Part shown: positions 37,775-44,782 of the stretch, piece by piece
Layout of the letters: each line of letters begins with the position of its first letter
Numbering within the stretch: the stretch's first letter is position 1
DNA from: an uncultured Prevotella sp.
GTDB lineage: Bacteria; Bacteroidota; Bacteroidia; Bacteroidales; Bacteroidaceae
Direction: 5' to 3'
Length of the DNA stretch: 44,782 nucleotides
Assembly (NCBI GenBank): GCA_946548085.1
Contig: CAMNPN010000028.1
Span: 1 to 44,782 of the forward strand
Position numbers and translations under genes: made by a program
The notes under the pieces: generated by a model
The model's input: the letters and a program-made list of their open reading frames with translations, nothing else
The model's database searches: none
What the model was told of the DNA's origin: nothing

Positions 37775-37804
37775 TTTGCTTTTCCTTCTTTTTTATTATC
37801 TTTG
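37775..37804 (+). promoter_or_regulatory. Promoter of the FolK-like gene
   Basis: TTTG (37775-37778) and TATCTTTG (37797-37804), 18 nt apart. The ATG lies 8 bases after the -7 box, so the mRNA would have almost no leader. Confidence 0.7.
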
Positions 37805-37812
37805 CACACGTT

Positions 37813-38184
37813 ATGACTCAAAAGCAACATTACATTCTCATCAGCCTTGCCTCAAACGAGCAGGCAAAAGAGCGGCTTGCCGCTGCAAGGGAACAGCTGA
37901 CACAGCTACTCACTGAAGTGAGATTTACTTCAGAGATATGGACAGAACCCTTCAGCACCAACTGCAGTGCCCCCTATCTGAACCAGCTCTGCGAAGGGAC
38001 GACAGCCTTTGGCTTGAATCTGCTCAACGAACTACTAAAGGAAACAGAAAAACGCCTGGGTCGCACCCATAATGAAGACGGCATCGTGGCTGTCGACCTC
38101 GACCTGTTACAGTACGACCATCAACAGCTACATCTCAGAGACTGGCAAAGAGACTATGTCAAGAACCTATTAAACGAATTATGA
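37813..38184 (+). CDS. Short FolK-like pterin pyrophosphokinase homologue
   Basis: A 123-residue protein matching parts of HPPK, which pyrophosphorylates hydroxymethyl-dihydropterin in folate synthesis. The start HYILISLASNEQAKERLAAA matches the family's opening strand and helix, and GRTHNEDGIVAVDLDLLQYD matches its late metal-binding segment (the two Asp). It is about 35 residues shorter than E. coli HPPK (159), and the glycine-rich SN.G pattern after the first strand is altered. It may be a small active form or a divergent paralogue. ATG 37813 is chosen because the longer frame from 37558 starts upstream of the promoter. It overlaps the next gene by 4 bases. Confidence 0.65.
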   Translation: MTQKQHYILISLASNEQAKERLAAAREQLTQLLTEVRFTSEIWTEPFSTNCSAPYLNQLCEGTTAFGLNLLNELLKETEKRLGRTHNEDGIVAVDLDLLQYDHQQLHLRDWQRDYVKNLLNEL

Positions 38185-39407
38185 GGAAACTATTTATATT
38201 CAGCGTTTTAACGATTGCCTGCCTGTCTGCTTCAGCACAGCGCTTCGAGGACTATTTTGAAGACCGTACCTTACGACTTGACTATACGTTCAGCGGCGAT
38301 GCCCAGCATCAGCAGATCTATGTCGACGAACTGATCTCCATGCCACGCTGGTATGGCAAGCGACAGCGGCTTAACGAAGTGCCGTTGAAAGGAAATGGCC
38401 AGATCATCGTCACGTCTAAAGCCGATGGAGAGGTCATCTATCGCCATTCCTTCTCCAGTCTGTTCCAGGAATGGATCTCCACCGCAGAGTCGAAACACAC
38501 TCAGAAGTCTTTCGAGAATGTGTTTCTCGTGCCCTACCCCAAGCAGCCTGTAGACATCACCGTAGAGTTATATCATAATAAGGTGAATGCCAAGATGACC
38601 CATGCCGTCGACCCAAAGGATATACTGATCAGGAAGGCAGGAGAAAGACTGGTGACTCCCTATGTCACCCTGCAGCAGGCTGCCGACACCAGCAGATGCA
38701 TCCATGTGGCCTATGTGGCTGAGGGCTATCAGCAGCATGAGATGGGGACCTTCCTCGAAGACTGTAAGATTGCGATGGAAGCGCTCTTCCAGCATGAACC
38801 GTTCCGCCAGATGCAAGACCGCTTTAACATGATTGCCGTTATGTCGCCCTCTGCAGAAAGCGGCGTCAGCGAACCAGGCAAGGGCATCTGGAAGAGCACG
38901 GCTCTCGGCGCTCACTTCGACACATTCTACAGTGAGCGTTATCTGACCACGCTCCATCTGAAGAAGATGAACGACATACTGGCAGGCACCCCCTATGAAC
39001 ACATCATTGTGCTCGCCAATGGCGAGCGCTATGGCGGAGGCGGCGTCTACAACAGTTACACCCTCACCGATGCCCACGGCCCATCGTTCCGTCCCGTCGT
39101 CGTCCATGAGTTCGGCCATTCCTTCGGAGGTCTGGGCGACGAGTATCCCTATGGCGACGACGACCCGATGTACTTCCCTGATACCGAGCCCTGGGAGCCA
39201 AACCTCACCACGAAGCATGACTTCAACGGCAAATGGGAGAATCTGGTCAAGGCGGAAAAGGCCGGTCTCATCGAGGGAGGCGGCTATCTCACGAAAGGAG
39301 TCTGGCGCGGCTTTGAGAACTGTCGCATGCGTACCAACGAAGAGCCTGAGTTCTGTCTCGTCTGCCAACAGGCCCTCAAACGACTGATTGACTTCTATAC
39401 AAGATGA
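38181..39407 (+). CDS. Secreted M64-family metallopeptidase
   Basis: A 408-residue zinc peptidase of the M64 (IgA peptidase) family. It has a signal peptide (MRKLFIFSVLTIACLSASA-Q), an N-terminal beta domain (about 25-140), and a catalytic domain with YVAEGYQQHEMGTFLED and the zinc motif VVHEFGHSFGGLGDEYPY (two His, catalytic Glu, third ligand in GDEY). The C-terminal CRMRTNEEPEFCLVCQQAL contributes possible disulphides. It is translationally linked by ATGA overlaps to genes on both sides. The substrate is unknown; IgA cleavage should not be assumed. Confidence 0.9.
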   Translation: MRKLFIFSVLTIACLSASAQRFEDYFEDRTLRLDYTFSGDAQHQQIYVDELISMPRWYGKRQRLNEVPLKGNGQIIVTSKADGEVIYRHSFSSLFQEWISTAESKHTQKSFENVFLVPYPKQPVDITVELYHNKVNAKMTHAVDPKDILIRKAGERLVTPYVTLQQAADTSRCIHVAYVAEGYQQHEMGTFLEDCKIAMEALFQHEPFRQMQDRFNMIAVMSPSAESGVSEPGKGIWKSTALGAHFDTFYSERYLTTLHLKKMNDILAGTPYEHIIVLANGERYGGGGVYNSYTLTDAHGPSFRPVVVHEFGHSFGGLGDEYPYGDDDPMYFPDTEPWEPNLTTKHDFNGKWENLVKAEKAGLIEGGGYLTKGVWRGFENCRMRTNEEPEFCLVCQQALKRLIDFYTR

Positions 39408-40222
39408 CATACGAGATTTCATCGATACACGATGAGCGCATCGCCATGTTTGCCTCGATGACTGAGGCAGAACTGCGCAATCGCCTGAACTCCGAGCAGG
39501 GCATCTTCATCGCGGAAAGTCCGAAGGTGATCCGTGTGGCCCTCGATGCCGGCTATGAGCCGCTGGCGATGCTCTGCGAACAAAAGCACATCGATGGCGA
39601 TGCTGCCGACATCATCAGCCGCTGTCCGGAGATGCCCGTCTACACAGGGAACCGCGAACTGCTATCCCGCCTGACAGGATATACGCTGACCCGTGGCGTG
39701 CTCTGTGCGATGCGTCGCAAACCAGCGCCTTCTGTCGAAGACATCCTCAAGGATGCCCGCCGCGTCTGTGTCATCGATGCGGTCTGCGACACGACGAACA
39801 TCGGTGCCATCTTCCGCAGTGCGGCGGCATTAGGCATAGATGCAGTATTGCTGACACGAAGTGCCTGTGACCCCTTGAACCGCAGGTCGATACGCGTCTC
39901 AATGGGAACGGTGTTCTTAGTCCCCTGGACTTGGCTTGACGACTATCGCCAACTGCACGACCTGGGCTTCAAGACTGCCGCGATGGCCCTTAGCGACAAT
40001 AGCATCACCCTCTCCGACCCGACACTCAAGGCCCAGCCGCGGCTTGCCATCATCATGGGCACCGAGGGCGACGGACTGCCACAAAAGACAATTGAGGATG
40101 CAGACTTCGTGGTCCGCATCCCCATGTATCATCAAGTGGATTCCCTGAATGTGGCAGCAGCCGCTGCCGTCGCCTTCTGGGAACTCACCAAGTCATTCAG
40201 TTCTTCGAGTCCTTTGCCGTGA
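39404..40222 (+). CDS. SpoU/TrmH-family RNA methyltransferase
   Basis: A 272-residue SPOUT enzyme that should 2'-O-methylate rRNA or tRNA using SAM. The N-terminal substrate-binding domain (FIAESPKVIRVALDAGYEPL) is followed by the knot domain with motif 1 (VCDTTNIGAIFRSAAALG), motif 2 (AIIMGTEGDGLPQ) and motif 3 (IPMYHQVDSLNVAAAAAVAF). It starts within the M64 gene stop (4-base overlap). Its last 26 bases overlap the convergent EamA gene. The RNA target cannot be told from the sequence. Confidence 0.92.
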   Translation: MTYEISSIHDERIAMFASMTEAELRNRLNSEQGIFIAESPKVIRVALDAGYEPLAMLCEQKHIDGDAADIISRCPEMPVYTGNRELLSRLTGYTLTRGVLCAMRRKPAPSVEDILKDARRVCVIDAVCDTTNIGAIFRSAAALGIDAVLLTRSACDPLNRRSIRVSMGTVFLVPWTWLDDYRQLHDLGFKTAAMALSDNSITLSDPTLKAQPRLAIIMGTEGDGLPQKTIEDADFVVRIPMYHQVDSLNVAAAAAVAFWELTKSFSSSSPLP

Positions 40223-41099
40223 CGACGGTCACGATATAAGCGCTCAACAATACCAGGATACCAGCCACGGGCTTGTCCCAGGTGAGCACATCCTGCCCCA
40301 GGATGATTGCCACGAACGAGGCGATCACGGGCTGCAGGTTCGTATAGATCGACACCGTCGTGGCCTGCAGGTATTTCATCGCGAAAGGAATGAGGAAGTA
40401 GCCGAGGGCCGTTGCACAGAGTACGATGAAGAGCATCTCCACCACCCCATCCCATCTGCAGGCTGCCGTATAGAGGGCATTGGCAGGCAGTTCGGGCAGC
40501 GCGATAGGAACGGTGACGATGGCCGAAATAAGGAACACATACTTCATCTGTGTCACAGGCGAGTACTTCTCAGCCACATTGCGGGTGATGATCAGATACA
40601 CGGCCCACGTCAGCACACTCAGGATGGCCAGCACGATACCGATCAGGTCGTTCTTCCCCGAGCCGAGCGTCTGACTCATCAGCACCATCAGCACGGCGCC
40701 GGCAATGCCCAATAGCACACCAAATGATTTCAGCGGCGTGATCTTCTCTCCGATGGTCATGGCTGCACACAGCATCACAGCCACAGGCGTAAGCGTGGCG
40801 ATGAGCGAGAAATAGACGGGACTGGTATAGTCGAGTGCCCAGGCCGTCAGCGTCTGTGAGATGACGAAGCCGAGCAGTCCGCCTGCCAATATCGTGATCA
40901 GATCGCGACGCTCCACATGCTCCTTTGGCATAAAGGCCGCGATGACCCAGAATACCAGACAGGCACCAAGGCTGCGGGTGGCCATATAGCCCATAGGGGT
41001 CACCCAGGAGTCGAGCAGAAGTTTGGTTACTGGCACACCAAGTCCGAAGATGGTGTTCGCAAGGAAGATGGCGCTATGCGCCTGTAGTTTTTTGTTCAT
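40197..41099 (-). CDS. EamA/DMT-family transporter
   Basis: A 300-residue inner-membrane protein with ten predicted hydrophobic helices arranged as two EamA repeats. Visible are IFLANTIFGLGVPVTKLLLD, PVYFSLIATLTPVAVMLCAA and, in the second half, VSIYTNLQPVIASFVAIILG, the typical T-PV and N-QPV motifs. It probably exports an amino acid, nucleotide or similar small metabolite. It follows the HEXXH gene by 22 bases, and the two are likely cotranscribed. Confidence 0.9.
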   Translation of the reverse strand: MNKKLQAHSAIFLANTIFGLGVPVTKLLLDSWVTPMGYMATRSLGACLVFWVIAAFMPKEHVERRDLITILAGGLLGFVISQTLTAWALDYTSPVYFSLIATLTPVAVMLCAAMTIGEKITPLKSFGVLLGIAGAVLMVLMSQTLGSGKNDLIGIVLAILSVLTWAVYLIITRNVAEKYSPVTQMKYVFLISAIVTVPIALPELPANALYTAACRWDGVVEMLFIVLCATALGYFLIPFAMKYLQATTVSIYTNLQPVIASFVAIILGQDVLTWDKPVAGILVLLSAYIVTVVTAKDSKN

Positions 41100-41121
41100 C
41101 TGGTGATTGTATTTTTGAAGT

Positions 41122-41628
41122 TCAGAGTCTATGATTCGCCTTATATCTTAGGAACCGCTCCTGAAGGCTCATCCTGGCATATTCGCGCCACTCCCGGGCA
41201 CCGTCCTCACAGCGTTTCAGATAGCCGAGGTCATTCATCCTGCCGTAGGCCTCCATCTCAAAGGGGTTCAGCAGATAGGCAGCGTGCCTGAGTTGCCGCC
41301 TCACCTTCCGTCCCGTCAGGCAGCGCGCCTTCAGCCAGTACCATATATATAATAGGTAGAAGCACGTCCATGAGTCGTGACACGCCTGAGCCTGTCGCAA
41401 ATGGATCATCTCGTGGTTCTTCATCGCCGCCGACACCCTGTCGCCCTTCGCGCCAGTGTTGAAACAGTCGGCCATCTCTTGCGACGGCGTGAGGATACGG
41501 CCGAAGAATGTCAGTCCCTCGTAGCCCTTCCGCAGCCAAAAGGTATTGACTACGGCAGGCATGTCGGCGATCCGGCTGGGGCGCACGGACCGCCACATGA
41601 TGGGTACCACCTGGAACATCATCCACAT
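41122..41628 (-). CDS. HEXXH-containing protein of unknown function
   Basis: A protein of about 168 residues with a zinc-peptidase-like motif, KNHEMIHLRQAQACHD, followed 40-50 residues later by NPFEMEAY, whose Glu could be a third ligand. A hydrophobic aromatic stretch between them (WTCFYLLYIWYWL) suggests membrane association. No signal peptide is apparent. The frame extends to 41667, but that start lies upstream of the promoter box at 41637-41644, so ATG 41628, or ATG 41622/41619, is used. Cleavage activity is a guess. Confidence 0.65.
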   Translation of the reverse strand: MWMMFQVVPIMWRSVRPSRIADMPAVVNTFWLRKGYEGLTFFGRILTPSQEMADCFNTGAKGDRVSAAMKNHEMIHLRQAQACHDSWTCFYLLYIWYWLKARCLTGRKVRRQLRHAAYLLNPFEMEAYGRMNDLGYLKRCEDGAREWREYARMSLQERFLRYKANHRL

Positions 41629-41636
41629 TTCGGCGG

Positions 41637-41667
41637 CAAAGGTACGAAGAAATCTGAACTTACGCAA
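41637..41667 (-). promoter_or_regulatory. Promoter of the HEXXH/EamA pair
   Basis: Minus-strand TACCTTTG (41637-41644) with TTG-type -33 (about 41664-41667) 19 nt upstream. Transcription would start about at the ATG, giving a leaderless or nearly leaderless mRNA. Confidence 0.6.
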
Positions 41668-41875
41668 GTAATCGGCCAGATAAAATCAGTTGTGAATAAA
41701 AAAAGCCGTTCCTGGCATGCCTGATTGGAAGACATAACCTTTCAGCCAATACGCAACCATCTCATAATGAGCAACTTCGGCTGAAGGAAATTGCTCTTCT
41801 CCAAGACTTACGAAACCCTAAGGATAGCCTTCCTGTTCGGCTTTTTAGCCAGAACCTTACTACAGGCTTTTTATC

Positions 41876-41937
41876 GTTTGACCTACGTCAAACGTTTGTT
41901 TGACAATCGTCAAACGATTGTTTGACGTAGGTCAAAC
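41876..41937. repeat. Three 18-bp palindromes with 22-bp spacing (REP-like)
   Basis: Three copies of GTTTGAC-N4-GTCAAAC lie at 41876-41893, 41898-41915 and 41920-41937, separated by 4-base spacers (GTTT and GATT). The inner N4 are CTAC, AATC and GTAG, so copies 1 and 3 are reverse complements. The 22-bp period equals about two helical turns. It is 207 bases from a Y1-transposase relic. Either a REP-type repeat or an operator array fits. Confidence 0.85.
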
Positions 41938-42144
41938 AACAGACACATCTATCTTATATACCCCCTTCAAGCACCATCTGTTCGCGACATGCCTATCCTC
42001 CGTACACAAGAGCCAACGCACTCTTTACCATCTTAAAACGAATATGCGATGAACAAATCATCCCAAGGATGCCCTCAAGATGTCTCACCGCCCCGTCTGT
42101 TCCCTTCAGTCGAATCATCTGGCATACAACTATTTACGCCCTGA

Positions 42145-42296
42145 CTGAAAGAAGACTATAGAGTGTTTATCCACTACCTCCATCAAGTGGTGAGGCCCAA
42201 GTTGCGGCTGCATACGCACGATATTACAACAATAAATATCAGCACTATGGTCATCTCTTCCAAGACAGATTCAAGAGTGAACCCTTGTGCTTGTAA
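42145..42296 (+). pseudogene. Relic of a REP-associated tyrosine (Y1) transposase
   Basis: Two frames show pieces of a RAYT/IS200-like transposase. One has LKEDYRVFIHYLHQVVRPK (from 42145), matching the usual N-terminal part. The other, about 42190-42296, has AYARYYNNKYQHYGHLFQDR continuing FKSEP and then a stop, matching the highly typical GHLFQDRFKSEP core. The HUH motif segment between them is missing, and the C-terminal third is absent. The gene is dead. The rest of 41668-42413 holds the palindrome array and no other gene that can be supported. Confidence 0.7.
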
Positions 42297-42413
42297 CTTC
42301 GCGGCTCGGACTGACTCTCGGAGAAGGTTACAGCATGAAATGAATGCCCCGAACGCAATATTTCCGCGAAAACGTCGTATATAATATAAGGTAACGACAA
42401 ATAAGAAACGAAC

Positions 42414-44396
42414 ATGAACAAACAAACCATCATCACCATTCTGCTCGTCTTCGCCGCAATGGTGGGTAATGCACAAATCAAATCTGGTCTCGACCTCTGT
42501 CTGAGGGATGAGACTACAGGGCAATGGCTCATTGGATTGTTCGACGAGTACGCCATCTACGACTGCAATTATTGGGACTATGCCGAAGTGGGAAAAGACC
42601 GTGTGGTGCTGACAAAGGACGGACTGCGCAAAGATATACAACTAAAGAAAAACGCCGTCATCATTGATGGCAAGAAACACAAGACATCGGTGCTGACCAC
42701 ACAGTTCCTGCCCGACTATCCGTCTAAGGATGAAACATCATGGCCGAGTGGTATTAATGCTGAAGAGGGTAACTTCACCCTTCGAGTTTGTGTCCATACG
42801 ACAAAAAAGGAGGCGGATTTTGTCTCTTACATCCATCGTCTGTTTGACGACAAGCAGATAGTAGAGCACTCGAAAATTGACGAGCAAGGGCGATTTGAGG
42901 TAAGGATGCCAGTTAATGGCCCTACGATAATGGGCATCCACAATGAGTCTGAACATCCATTGGAACACACCTTTTGGGGAAGAATAATAGTGGAGAACAA
43001 CGACACGCTCTTGCTTTATATCGACGATGTGAACCAGCGCACTTACTTGATGGGTGGCAAATATGCCCGCTTCAACAATGAACTGATGGGCAGTGATTTC
43101 CACCCCAAGTTTGTAAACACAAACGAGTTGACCATTGACAGCACGATCATCCAGCAACGTCATTGGATGGCAGTGAGCCAGACAAGAATGGATTCTCTAA
43201 AAATGGCTCGTCCAAATCTCTCCCACTGTTTCCTCACCTACTATCAGGACAACATCCAGAGACAATTCGGTTATCCGATGCTTCTGAAATGCTGCTGGCC
43301 GTCACAAGGTGAGAACCAAGAGGAACTGTTGAGGAAGACCGAAGAGCAACTGAATGCGCTGCAATGGTTGCGCTCAGAAGTGCCGCTGATGTGCCGCAAC
43401 GGCTTTTCGACAAACATCGGTTACTACACCTCGACCTTGACAGACATTAAAAGCAATCGGTTGTTGACCGACCCCGATGTGTTCCTGCTTCGACTTCACC
43501 AAGAAGGAAAGGTGCAACTGACTGACGAGGAAATGCAGAAGGTGAAGAACTTTGCAGAAATTGAGAAAGAAGTACGCACCCATCACAACACGGACGTTTC
43601 ACTGTACAATGTCTTCCAATCCGACATCATCCCCATTTTGGGCAAGCCACTCATAGCGCAATACTGGGACTGGGACATTAGTGAGAAGTATGTTCCTCTT
43701 GAAATCAGTGTCCTCAATTCGCTCGATTTGGATGATGCCACTTGTGAAATACTCAAAGCACAAACCATTATGAGGGACATTGATGGAAAGAGTCACGTCG
43801 CATCGCCGCGCATATTAGAACTGGCTCATCAAGAGGTTCATCATCCCCGTCTCATCCAAGCCATCGACAATGCTAATCAACGTATCATGGACTTCCTGGC
43901 CGAGAATGAACATCAAGAAGTGGTGGCACCAAAAGCAGGCTCTCCCGCCTCATTGCGTGTGCCAGAAGAAGAACTGAAGGACATCACTGATGGGAAAGCA
44001 CTATTCGAGTTCATCACAGCACCATTCCGGGGATATGTCATCTATGTGGATGTGTGGGGCACATGGTGCGGTCCTTGCCGTGACCAAATGGAGTATGTGC
44101 CAGCCTTAAAGAAAATGCTGGAAGGCAAGCCCGTCGTCTATCTCTATTTCTGCGACAACAGTCCTGATGAGGCATGGCGCATCTACATCCGCCAGAATCA
44201 TCTTGACACCGACAATGCTATTCACTACAACTTGCCTAAAACACAGGAAAGTGCCATCGAGCGTTATCTGGAAGTGAGTGGTTTCCCCACCTACCGACTT
44301 GTAGATACCACTGGGCGACTCGTCCCTGGGGGTGCTCCCTGGCCCTCTAATCCGAGTGCAGTAGTCGCCGCCATTGAACAACTACTGAATAAATGA
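42414..44396 (+). CDS. TlpA-like thioredoxin-domain protein, secreted
   Basis: A 660-residue protein with a signal peptide (MNKQTIITILLVFAAMVGNA-Q), a long N-terminal region of about 500 residues without recognised motifs, and a C-terminal thioredoxin domain (about 530-660) with the redox motif VWGTWCGPCRDQMEYVP (CGPC) and the cis-Pro region VSGFPTYRLVD. The N-terminal part includes a carboxypeptidase-regulatory-like section (FEVRMPVNGPTIMGIHNES), as in related Bacteroidota proteins with DUF4369-like domains. It should act in the periplasm on disulphides. No clear promoter was found upstream. Confidence 0.88.
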   Translation: MNKQTIITILLVFAAMVGNAQIKSGLDLCLRDETTGQWLIGLFDEYAIYDCNYWDYAEVGKDRVVLTKDGLRKDIQLKKNAVIIDGKKHKTSVLTTQFLPDYPSKDETSWPSGINAEEGNFTLRVCVHTTKKEADFVSYIHRLFDDKQIVEHSKIDEQGRFEVRMPVNGPTIMGIHNESEHPLEHTFWGRIIVENNDTLLLYIDDVNQRTYLMGGKYARFNNELMGSDFHPKFVNTNELTIDSTIIQQRHWMAVSQTRMDSLKMARPNLSHCFLTYYQDNIQRQFGYPMLLKCCWPSQGENQEELLRKTEEQLNALQWLRSEVPLMCRNGFSTNIGYYTSTLTDIKSNRLLTDPDVFLLRLHQEGKVQLTDEEMQKVKNFAEIEKEVRTHHNTDVSLYNVFQSDIIPILGKPLIAQYWDWDISEKYVPLEISVLNSLDLDDATCEILKAQTIMRDIDGKSHVASPRILELAHQEVHHPRLIQAIDNANQRIMDFLAENEHQEVVAPKAGSPASLRVPEEELKDITDGKALFEFITAPFRGYVIYVDVWGTWCGPCRDQMEYVPALKKMLEGKPVVYLYFCDNSPDEAWRIYIRQNHLDTDNAIHYNLPKTQESAIERYLEVSGFPTYRLVDTTGRLVPGGAPWPSNPSAVVAAIEQLLNK

Positions 44397-44399
44397 AAT

Positions 44400-44645
44400 G
44401 CACAAGGGGTCAGGAACGATGTGTAATTCAGAAATGCTTACCATCACCTCCTAAGTCACAGGAACTCATTGCCACGATAGACTTCAAGGGAAGAATACAA
44501 TCTTTTCTCTGATGTATCCCATATACCTCTGTTATTCATCAAGCAGATCACTAAACATCAAGCGTGTTCTGAGTTTACGAGGATTCAGCATAGGAATCAT
44601 CAGGAATATGTGACTAATTTACACATCGTTCCTGACCCCTTGTGC
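44400..44645. mobile_element. MITE-like element with 27-bp terminal inverted repeats
   Basis: The 27 bases from 44400 (GCACAAGGGGTCAGGAACGA...) are the exact reverse complement of 44619-44645. The 190-base interior has no long reading frame; on the minus strand a short frame reads MIPMLNPRKLRTRLMFSDLL and then stops. No target-site duplication is visible. It begins 4 bases after the TlpA-like stop codon. Bases 44646-44782 show no supportable gene. Confidence 0.7.
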
Positions 44646-44782
44646 TCTGAAGTATCCTCTCTGATGATTTTTTTATAGAGAACAGATAGAAAGTTGTACC
44701 CTTTAAAACGAGAAAAGAAGTATGAGTCTAACTAATTATGAACAAGAAAACTAATAGACGTTGAACCCATTAAAACATAAAA

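Noticed and set aside
38181..39407. Naming the M64 protein an IgA protease
   Set aside because: The family label is historical; nothing in the sequence shows IgA as the substrate.
41876..41937. CRISPR-like array
   Set aside because: The palindromes are separated by only 4 bases, and no cas gene is in the window.
42163..42384. Plus-strand 73-residue frame before the TlpA-like gene
   Set aside because: Its first part is a piece of the transposase relic and the rest is out of the ancestral frame, so it is not a gene.

Overview
The window reads as a chromosomal segment of a Bacteroidales bacterium, most likely Prevotella or a close relative. Grounds seen in the sequence: many promoters carry the Bacteroidota -7 box TAnnTTTG, often with TTTG 18-21 nt upstream; AG-rich Shine-Dalgarno sites are mostly absent; and the proteins are typical of the group (C10 peptidase with a dockerin, secreted GH2 and GH5 enzymes with family-style C-termini, TlpA-type thioredoxin protein, EpsG-type Wzy, M64 peptidase, DUF1015 with HIT, SerA and SerC). 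The genus is inference. No rRNA, tRNA, CRISPR array or intact transposase was found.

Layout. 1-500: no gene, but an octamer tandem repeat, a nested palindrome and a minus-strand promoter. 502-5077: small secreted protein, GH2 beta-galactosidase, endonuclease III. 5091-8366 (minus): envelope-stress-like operon with a small secreted protein, an L,D-transpeptidase lipoprotein, an ECF sigma factor, a probable anti-sigma factor and a Spy/CpxP-like protein. 8466-10979 (minus): mazG, lipoprotein, ribonuclease Z. 11069-14966 (plus): valS followed by an HprK-related kinase and a PqqD-like protein.

15022-27248 is one long minus-strand exopolysaccharide operon: Wza-like export lipoprotein, Wzc-like co-polymerase with a degenerate kinase domain, Wzx flippase, a broken GT14 gene, a GT2-acetyltransferase fusion, two GT4 enzymes, an EpsG-type polymerase, a GT8, a nucleotidyltransferase and the initiating sugar-phosphate transferase. 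A divergent glycosyltransferase is at 27710. The HprK-related kinase, PqqD-like protein and nucleotidyltransferase form the orphan trio known beside EPS loci and lasso-peptide clusters; no precursor peptide is visible here. The middle of the locus (about 17.9-24.2 kb) is visibly richer in A/T than the flanks, which suggests exchange.

28768-41628: C10 peptidase, DUF1015 and HIT proteins, GH5 endoglucanase, SerA and SerC, then a plus-strand set of FolK-like protein, M64 peptidase and SpoU methyltransferase, and a convergent pair of EamA transporter and HEXXH protein. Two intergenic gaps here hold inverted arrays of 7-8 bp tandem repeats. 41670-42413 holds three regularly spaced 18-bp palindromes and the remains of a REP-associated tyrosine transposase. 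A TlpA-like thioredoxin protein (42414-44396) is followed by a MITE-like element with 27-bp inverted repeats.

The observations most worth a second look are the HprK/PqqD/nucleotidyltransferase trio, the palindrome array beside the transposase relic, the inverted short-repeat arrays, the candidate small RNA near 33.4 kb, and the degenerate Wzc and scarred GT14 in the polysaccharide locus.
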